A stretch of 64,000 nucleotides of DNA. Source: Thermocatellispora tengchongensis (lineage in GTDB: Bacteria > Actinomycetota > Actinomycetes > Streptosporangiales > Streptosporangiaceae). Below, one piece after another: positions 58,604 to 64,000 of the stretch (position 1 is its first letter; the number at the start of each line of letters is the position of its first letter). The translations under genes were made by a program, and so were the position numbers. The DNA lies in the NCBI RefSeq assembly GCF_014202315.1, contig NZ_JACHGN010000035.1:30388-94387 (forward strand). Direction: 5' to 3'. The notes under the pieces were generated by a model. The model was given only the letters and a program-made list of their open reading frames with translations. It had not been told where the DNA came from and searched no databases.

Positions 58604-61006
58604 ATGGTGGACCACGCGTCCTTGCGGCCAGGGGATCCCGAGAGCGTGGGGGAGTACCGCCTGACCGCACGGCTGGGTGAGGGCGGTCAGGGGGTCGTCT
58701 ACCTGGGGGTGGCGCCGAACGGCGCCAAGGTCGCGGTCAAGCTGCTGCGGCCGGAGATGGCGGGCGACGAGGAGGCGCTCGAACGGTTCGTCCGCGAGGT
58801 GGCGGTCGCGCAGCGGGTGGCCCCGTTCTGCACCGCCGCGGTGCTCGACACCGGCATCGCCGACCAGCGGCCGTACATCGTCAGCGAGTTCATCGAGGGC
58901 CCGACCCTCGACGCCGTCGTGCGCTCGGAGGGACCGCGAAGCGGGTCGAGCCTGCACCGCCTGGCGATCGGCACGGTGACCGCGCTCGTCGCGATCCACC
59001 AGGCCGGAATCGTCCACCGCGACTTCAAGCCGTCCAACGTGATCCTGGCCCCCGACGGGCCGCGGGTGATCGACTTCGGCATCGCCCGCGCGCTCGACCG
59101 AACCTCGACGCTGACCGCGATGGCCGTCGGCACCCCGTCCTACATGACGCCGGAGCAGATCGCCGGGCACGGCATCGTCCCGGCCACGGACATGTTCGCC
59201 TGGGGCTGTGTGATGGTGTTCGCCGCCAACGGCGCGCCGCCGTTCGGCACCGACACGCTGCCCGCGGTGTTCCACCGCATCCTGTCGCTGGAACCCGACC
59301 TGAGCATGATCACCGACCCGTCGCTGCGCGAGCTGGTCGGGGAGTGCCTGGCCAAGGAGGCCGCCGAGCGCCCGACGGCCGAGCAGGCGCTGCTGCGCCT
59401 GCTGGGCCAGAACACCGCGCCGCGCGGGGTGCCGCAGCAGGCCGCGCCGCTGTCCGGCCCCGGAGGACCGCTCGGGGCGCCGTCGGCGATCCTGGCGCAG
59501 GGCAGCGCGGTGGCCGCCGAACGTACCGGCGGCCCGTACGGCGAGCCGCCCGCGCCCGCGTACGGCGGTCCGCCGCCGGCGCACACCGCCCCCGGATACG
59601 GCCCGCCGTACGGCGGACCGGCGGCGCACACCGGGCCGACCGGGTTCGCCCCAGGGCACCCCGGCCAGACCGGGCACACGTTCCCCGGGCAGGGGCCGGT
59701 GCCGGTGCAGGCGTACGCGCCGCCAGCCGAGCACCACGGGTACGCGCCGCCGCAGGAGCACCAGCAGCAGTACGCGGGCCCGCCGCCCGACCGGCAGGCC
59801 TTCCACGAGCAGCCCACCTACGACGGCCGGCAGACGTACGCCGCGCGCACCGCGCCGCAGCCCCACCAGGGCCCGCCGCCCCAGCAACCGGGCTACGGAC
59901 CCCCGCCGCAGGGCGGCGGCACGCCGGGCAAACGGCTGTGGCTCGTCGCCGGGGCGCTGTTCGGCGTGGCCCTGCTGGCCGGTGGCGGGATCGCGATCGT
60001 GGCGAACTCCGGCGACGAGACCAAGCCGGACGACAAGGTGACCACCGCGTCCCGGACCGACCCGCCGACCGCGCCGGTCAGCTCGCCGCCGCCCTCGGTG
60101 CCCCCGGTGGCCGAGGCGACGCGCCGGTTCAAGCTGCCCGGCACCAACAGCACGCTGCACGAGAGCGACGAGGACCCGATCCGGCTCACGTCCTACAGCC
60201 TGAAGTCCGGCGAGTCGCTCTACACCCGCAAGTACGGCTCCAACGGCTTCGACGTCAACAAGGTCTACTTCGACTACACGGTCAGCGACGACGGCACCAA
60301 GGCGCTGGGCACCGACCGCCAGTACACCACCGACAACTACTCCGTCGTCTCGCTCATCGACAGGACGACCGGCAAGAAGACGTCGCTGAAGCTGACCAAG
60401 GCGCCGATCTACCCGACCTTGCCGCAGTGGTCGCGCGACGGCGAACTCGGGCTGGTGACCCTGTACCGGGCGGTCGGCGACACCAGCAAGCCGTACGGCT
60501 ACGCCGTCATCGACATCGACAAGCGCACGGCCAGGGTCGTACGGGTGAAGGAGACCGACGCCGGCACGTGGAGCTACTTCTGGCGCGGCGACGGCCGGGC
60601 GGTCGGCACCTGGGCGCTCAAGGGCGACACCAAGCGGATCAGGTTCTACGACCTGCACGGCACCGTCCTGGCGACGCTGCTCGACGTCGGTGAGCCGCTC
60701 ACGGTCGAAAGCGACGACATCTCACCGTCGGGCAAGCTGTTCATGACCTACTGCCGCGGCACGACCGAGCAGATCTGCCTGTGGTCCACCGACGGCGACG
60801 CCGAGGCGGTGGCCCGCATCCCGTTCGCCACCGACCGCGTCGTCGGCTGGTGGGACGACCAGCACATCGCCGCCTGGCGCAAGACCGACCAGGGCGGTTA
60901 CGAGGCCGTGGTGGTCGATTTCGAGGGGAACGTCGAGCGGGTGCTCGCGACGGCCACGGCGGCGGAGTACAAAAGCGCGTACTTCCGCTACACCCGCCAG
61001 AGCTGA
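58604..61006 (+). CDS. transmembrane Ser/Thr protein kinase with extracytoplasmic sensor domain
   Basis: 800 residues from ATG 58604 (GGGAGGG five bases upstream). Kinase domain ~15-270: glycine loop 'LGEGGQGVVYLG', Lys46 in 'AVKLLRP', catalytic 'HRDFKPSNV' (Asp140) and 'DFG' (Asp157), then 'GTPSYMTPEQ'. A Pro/Gly/Tyr/Gln-rich juxtamembrane linker (~280-440), one span ('LWLVAGALFGVALLAGGGIA', ~445-467), and an outer domain of ~310 residues follow. The outer domain has repeated W-S-R-D/G, D-I-D-K-R and S-P-S-G-K strands suggestive of a beta-propeller. The catalytic residues are intact. Its position after the psp genes hints at envelope sensing. Confidence 0.9.
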   Translation: MVDHASLRPGDPESVGEYRLTARLGEGGQGVVYLGVAPNGAKVAVKLLRPEMAGDEEALERFVREVAVAQRVAPFCTAAVLDTGIADQRPYIVSEFIEGPTLDAVVRSEGPRSGSSLHRLAIGTVTALVAIHQAGIVHRDFKPSNVILAPDGPRVIDFGIARALDRTSTLTAMAVGTPSYMTPEQIAGHGIVPATDMFAWGCVMVFAANGAPPFGTDTLPAVFHRILSLEPDLSMITDPSLRELVGECLAKEAAERPTAEQALLRLLGQNTAPRGVPQQAAPLSGPGGPLGAPSAILAQGSAVAAERTGGPYGEPPAPAYGGPPPAHTAPGYGPPYGGPAAHTGPTGFAPGHPGQTGHTFPGQGPVPVQAYAPPAEHHGYAPPQEHQQQYAGPPPDRQAFHEQPTYDGRQTYAARTAPQPHQGPPPQQPGYGPPPQGGGTPGKRLWLVAGALFGVALLAGGGIAIVANSGDETKPDDKVTTASRTDPPTAPVSSPPPSVPPVAEATRRFKLPGTNSTLHESDEDPIRLTSYSLKSGESLYTRKYGSNGFDVNKVYFDYTVSDDGTKALGTDRQYTTDNYSVVSLIDRTTGKKTSLKLTKAPIYPTLPQWSRDGELGLVTLYRAVGDTSKPYGYAVIDIDKRTARVVRVKETDAGTWSYFWRGDGRAVGTWALKGDTKRIRFYDLHGTVLATLLDVGEPLTVESDDISPSGKLFMTYCRGTTEQICLWSTDGDAEAVARIPFATDRVVGWWDDQHIAAWRKTDQGGYEAVVVDFEGNVERVLATATAAEYKSAYFRYTRQS

Positions 61007-61076
61007 TAGTCGCTATAACGACAGAGTCGATCGGTCTCTTCAGGCGACGGGCTGATGACCGCCATACGCGGCAGGG

Positions 61077-61130
61077 CCGACAGTCGCCATAGAGCCGATA
61101 GTCGCCATAGAGCGGATGGTCGCGACGGAG
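61077..61130. repeat. three 18-bp tandem repeats in leader of next gene
   Basis: CCGACAGTCGCCATAGAG and near copies at 61095 and 61113, ending 18 bp before the ATG of the downstream gene. Copies 1 and 2 differ by one base. Confidence 0.7.
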
Positions 61131-61148
61131 CGCGCGGGAGGGCTTCGG

Positions 61149-61901
61149 ATGAGGCAGTGGACGCATGCCGAGTACACGGATGCGGCGGGCCGGGAGATCG
61201 AGCGGATGGCCGACGTGGTGGCCAAGCAGGACATGTCGGTCCCCGTGCCGACATGTCCGGGCTGGGACGTGGGGGCACTGGTCGCGCACACCGGCGGCGT
61301 CCACCGCTGGGCCGCGGCGATGGTCCGTGACCTGGCCGAGCGCCGCTACGACCGCGAGGCCATGGACCTGGGCGTGCCCGAGGACCGGGCCGGGTACGCC
61401 GCGTGGCTGCGCGAGGGCGGCCCGATCCTCGTCGAGGCGCTGCGCGCGCAGGACCCGGCCGCGCCCGTGTGGGTGTGGGGCGGGGACCGGCACGTACGCT
61501 GGTGGTCGCGCCGCCAGCTCCACGAGACGGCCGTGCACCGCGTGGACGCCGAGATCGCGCTCGGCATGGCCCCCGAGATCGGCGAGCACGAGGGCGCCGA
61601 CGGCGTGGAGGAGTTCCTGGACAACCTCCCGTACGCCCGCTGGCGCCCCCGCATCCGCGAGCTGACCGGCGAGGGCGAGACGATCTCGCTGCAGTCCGAC
61701 TCCGGGGCCGGCTGGGTGATCACCCTCAACCCCGACGGGTTCTCCTACGAGCGGTCCCAGCAGCCCGGCACGGTCACCGTGCGCGCCGCGAGCTCCGGCG
61801 ACCTGATGCTGCTCGCCTGGAACCGGCGGCGCTCCGGCGACTACTCGGTGGAGGGAGACGCGTCGCTGCTCACGTGGTGGCTGGAGCGTGCCTGCGTGTA
61901 G
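61149..61901 (+). CDS. maleylpyruvate isomerase-family mycothiol-dependent protein
   Basis: 250 residues from ATG 61149 (GGGAGGG six bases upstream). The N-terminal MDMPI/DinB-like four-helix domain has 'VPTCPGWDVGALVAHTGGVHRWA', in which the His is one metal ligand, and 'HETAVHRVDAEIALG' with further His. The C-terminal ~85 residues form the SCP2-like domain ('VRAASSGDLMLLAWNRR'). The family uses mycothiol or acts as DinB-like hydrolase/transferase; the exact reaction is unknown. Confidence 0.85.
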   Translation: MRQWTHAEYTDAAGREIERMADVVAKQDMSVPVPTCPGWDVGALVAHTGGVHRWAAAMVRDLAERRYDREAMDLGVPEDRAGYAAWLREGGPILVEALRAQDPAAPVWVWGGDRHVRWWSRRQLHETAVHRVDAEIALGMAPEIGEHEGADGVEEFLDNLPYARWRPRIRELTGEGETISLQSDSGAGWVITLNPDGFSYERSQQPGTVTVRAASSGDLMLLAWNRRRSGDYSVEGDASLLTWWLERACV

Positions 61902-61908
61902 CGCCCGC

Positions 61909-63063
61909 CTACGGCAGCGCGAGCATCCGGTCCAGCGCGACCTTGGCCCAGTGCGTGGTGTCGGGATCGACGGTGATCTGGTTCACGACCCGGCCCGCGG
62001 CCAGCGACTCCAGCGACATGACCAGGTGCGGCAGGTCGATCCGGTTCATCGTGGAGCAGTAGCACACCGTACGGTCCAGGAAGGACACGTCCTTGTCCGG
62101 GAACCGCGCGGCCAGCCGCTTGACCAGGTTCAGCTCGGTGCCCACCGCCCAGGACGAGCCCGCGGGGGCCTGCTCCAGGGTCTTGATGATGTACTCGGTG
62201 GAGCCGATGTGGTCGGCCTTGAGCACCACCTCGTGCCGGCACTCGGGGTGCACCAGCACGTTGACGCCGGGGATGCGCGCGCGCACCTCGTCCACACAGG
62301 CGGCGGTGAAGCGTCCGTGCACCGAGCAGTGGCCGCGCCACAGGATCATCTTGGCGTCGCGGAGCTGCTGCTCGGTGAGCCCGCCGTTGGGCCGGTGCGG
62401 GTTGTAGACCACGCAGTCGTCCAGGCTCAGGCCCAGCTCCAGGACCGCGGTGTTGCGGCCGAGGTGCTGGTCGGGCAGGAACAGCACCTTCTCGCCCTGC
62501 TCGAAGGCCCACTCCAGGGCCCGGCGGGCGTTGGAGGAGGTGCAGACCGCGCCGCCGTGGCGGCCGCAGAACGCCTTGATGTCGGCGCTGGAGTTCATGT
62601 ACGTGATCGGCACCACGGTGTCCGCGATGCCGGCGTCCTCCAGCGCCTCCCACGCCTCCTCCACCTGGTCGAAGGTGGCCATGTCGGCCATGGAGCAGCC
62701 GGCCGCGAGGTCGGGCAGCACGACCTTCTGCGTGTCGGAGGTGAGGATGTCGGCCGACTCGGCCATGAAGTGCACGCCGCAGAAGACGATGTACTCGGCC
62801 TCGGGACGCGCCGCGGCCTCCCTGGCCAGCTTGAAGGAGTCGCCGGTCACGTCGGCGAACTGGATGACCTCGTCGCGCTGGTAGTGATGCCCGAGGACGA
62901 ACAGCCGGTCGCCGAGCGCGGCCTTGGCCCTGCGCGCCCGCTCCACGAGCGCCGGATCGGAAGCCGGCGGCAGCTCGCCGGGGCAGTCGACCCCACGCTC
63001 GCTGTGCGGGTCGGCCCCCTGGCCAAGGACGAAGAGCGGAAGCCCGGTCTGGGTGGTCGTCAC
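61909..63063 (-). CDS. nadA: quinolinate synthase
   Basis: 384 residues from GTG 63063, which has GGGGG seven bases upstream; a GTG two codons earlier is too close to that site. It condenses iminoaspartate with dihydroxyacetone phosphate for NAD. Cluster Cys are seen in 'VFCGVHFMAESADI', 'HPECRHEVV' and 'DRTVCYCSTMNRIDL'; also 'LGHHYQRDEVIQFADV' and 'YMNSSADIKAFCG'. It converges with the isomerase-family gene (7 bp apart). GTCG-N6-CGAC at 63081-63094 just upstream could be an operator. Confidence 0.96.
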   Translation of the reverse strand: MTTTQTGLPLFVLGQGADPHSERGVDCPGELPPASDPALVERARRAKAALGDRLFVLGHHYQRDEVIQFADVTGDSFKLAREAAARPEAEYIVFCGVHFMAESADILTSDTQKVVLPDLAAGCSMADMATFDQVEEAWEALEDAGIADTVVPITYMNSSADIKAFCGRHGGAVCTSSNARRALEWAFEQGEKVLFLPDQHLGRNTAVLELGLSLDDCVVYNPHRPNGGLTEQQLRDAKMILWRGHCSVHGRFTAACVDEVRARIPGVNVLVHPECRHEVVLKADHIGSTEYIIKTLEQAPAGSSWAVGTELNLVKRLAARFPDKDVSFLDRTVCYCSTMNRIDLPHLVMSLESLAAGRVVNQITVDPDTTHWAKVALDRMLALP

Positions 63064-63225
63064 GACCACACCCCCTTATCGTCGAACTGACGACTAATAG
63101 GTTACACACCCTTTGTCGCTATTCACCCGACCCCCCAGCCACCCCCATCCCATGCTCGGCACGGGCGTGAGCCGACCGGGACCGAAGCCGCCCCCGGTGC
63201 GCCCGAGCCCGGCACGGTGCAGGGG

Positions 63226-64000
63226 CACTGAGCGGGTGCAGGTGGGCGGGCCGCGCGGGAGGGGGCACGGGTGCGCCGCCCCTGGCTGCGGCAGGGGGTG
63301 AGCTGTGGGTGCCCTATGGGGTGGGCTCCCAGGGGGTGGGGCAAGGTCCCGAGCTTCAGCCGGTGGGTGGCGGATTTCGGTGTGGGGCGTGTCCGGACCG
63401 AGGAATGCAGGAGAGCGGGGCTGATCGGGGCCGATGTGGGCAGGCATGGCTCTCGGTGCGCACGCCCAGGCTCCGCAGAGTGCACGGGCGATAGGCAGGC
63501 GCGGAGGGCAGACCGCACGGGAGGCGGGGTGGCGGATGCGCCGCCCCTGGCCGCCGCAGGGCGCGGGCTGTGGGCGCCCCATCGGGGCGGCCGGCAGGAC
63601 GACGGGCAAGGTTCCGAGGTTCTGCCAGGTGGATGGTGGTGGGCGTGGGCGCGGGGTCGTGCCTGGGCCGAGGAGCGCAGGGAGCGGAGCGGCCGGGGCC
63701 GATGTGGGCAGAGATGGCTCGGTGCGGGGGCACTGAGCGGGTGCGGGTGAGCGAGCCGTGCGGGAGGCGCGTTGCGGGTGCGCCGCCTCTGGTTCCGGCA
63801 GGGGGCGGGGCTGTGGGTGCGCCGCCCTTGGCCGCTGCGGGGTGCGGGCTGTGGGTGCCCTATCGGGTGGGCCGCCAGGGGAGTGGGGCAAGGTTCCGAG
63901 GTTCTGCCAGGTGGGTTGTGGTGGCTTGGGCGCGGGTCGTGTCTGGAGGAGGAGCGCAGGGAGCGAAGCGACCGGAGCGACGAGGGAAGACACGACCCTG
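63226..64000. repeat. gene-free region with three ~270-bp imperfect direct repeats
   Basis: A block containing GGCAAGGTTCCGAGGTTC recurs at 63607 and 63889, with a diverged form at 63342; spacings are about 265 and 282 bp. Each unit also contains a GCGCCGCCC-type start and a GAG-AGCGCAGGGAGCG-like end. No frame looks coding. The region runs off the right edge. Confidence 0.7.

Noticed and set aside
63081..63094. An NrtR- or NadR-type operator upstream of nadA.
   Set aside because: Only GTCG-N6-CGAC is visible; it is too short to name a regulator, so it is mentioned only as a possible site in the nadA entry.

Overview
The window comes from a high-GC actinomycete. Codon use is strongly GC-rich at third positions, and it carries a WhiB-like protein, an SsgA-like protein, a mycothiol-type enzyme, a PspA/PspAA/HtpX/PspAB cluster and a GlnR box at glnA. 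The housekeeping order from glnA rightwards (RDD protein, DUF4191, lipA, lipB, sucB, lpdA, pepA, cobS, cobU) resembles the Streptomyces glnA region. Details such as the separate sugar ABC cassette fit a Streptosporangiales-type genome better than Streptomyces, but that placement is an inference.

Left part, 1 to about 27.6 kb, is accessory DNA in three blocks. (i) 1-7.24 kb: the end of a siphovirus-like late region. It holds two related receptor-binding tail proteins, each followed by a related small gene, then a membrane/coiled-coil protein, an amidase endolysin, a small conserved phage protein and a holin-like protein, closed by a strong terminator. (ii) 7.37-17.0 kb: an IS5-type transposase scrap, then a leftward FxLD-class lanthipeptide operon. 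In transcription order this is an isoaspartate-methyltransferase-like enzyme, the 59-residue precursor, full-length LanB, LanC, an additional stand-alone SpaB_C-type protein and a helical-repeat protein. Four small or methyltransferase genes lie upstream. (iii) 17.2-27.6 kb: an XRE/phosphoribosyltransferase-like fusion paired with an inositol-monophosphatase-like protein, followed by the transfer module of an actinomycete integrative-conjugative element. That module has a GntR repressor with a palindromic operator, a WhiB-like protein, a DUF2637 membrane protein, an SsgA-like protein, several small spread-type membrane proteins, an FtsK/TraB translocase and an excisionase. No integrase or replication gene is visible.

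The most unusual signal is in the 3' third of the DUF2637 gene, where the heptamer GCGGACG occurs 20 times forward and 3 times reversed in 570 bp. It occurs in all three reading frames, so selection seems to act on the DNA. It is a good candidate for the recognition (clt/TRS) locus of the neighbouring TraB-like dsDNA translocase.

Right part, 27.7-64 kb, is chromosomal: glnA with a GlnR box; a sugar/nucleoside ABC cassette without its own ATPase, plus nucleoside hydrolase and LacI regulator; metG; lipoate synthesis (lipB-lipA); a leftward pepA-lpdA-sucB group; cobalamin genes cobU-cobS; an envelope-stress cluster (pspA-pspAA-htpX-pspAB) followed by a transmembrane Ser/Thr kinase; and nadA. Two long gene-free stretches (42.97-44.52 kb and 63.1-64.0 kb) are filled with long imperfect direct repeats of unknown role.
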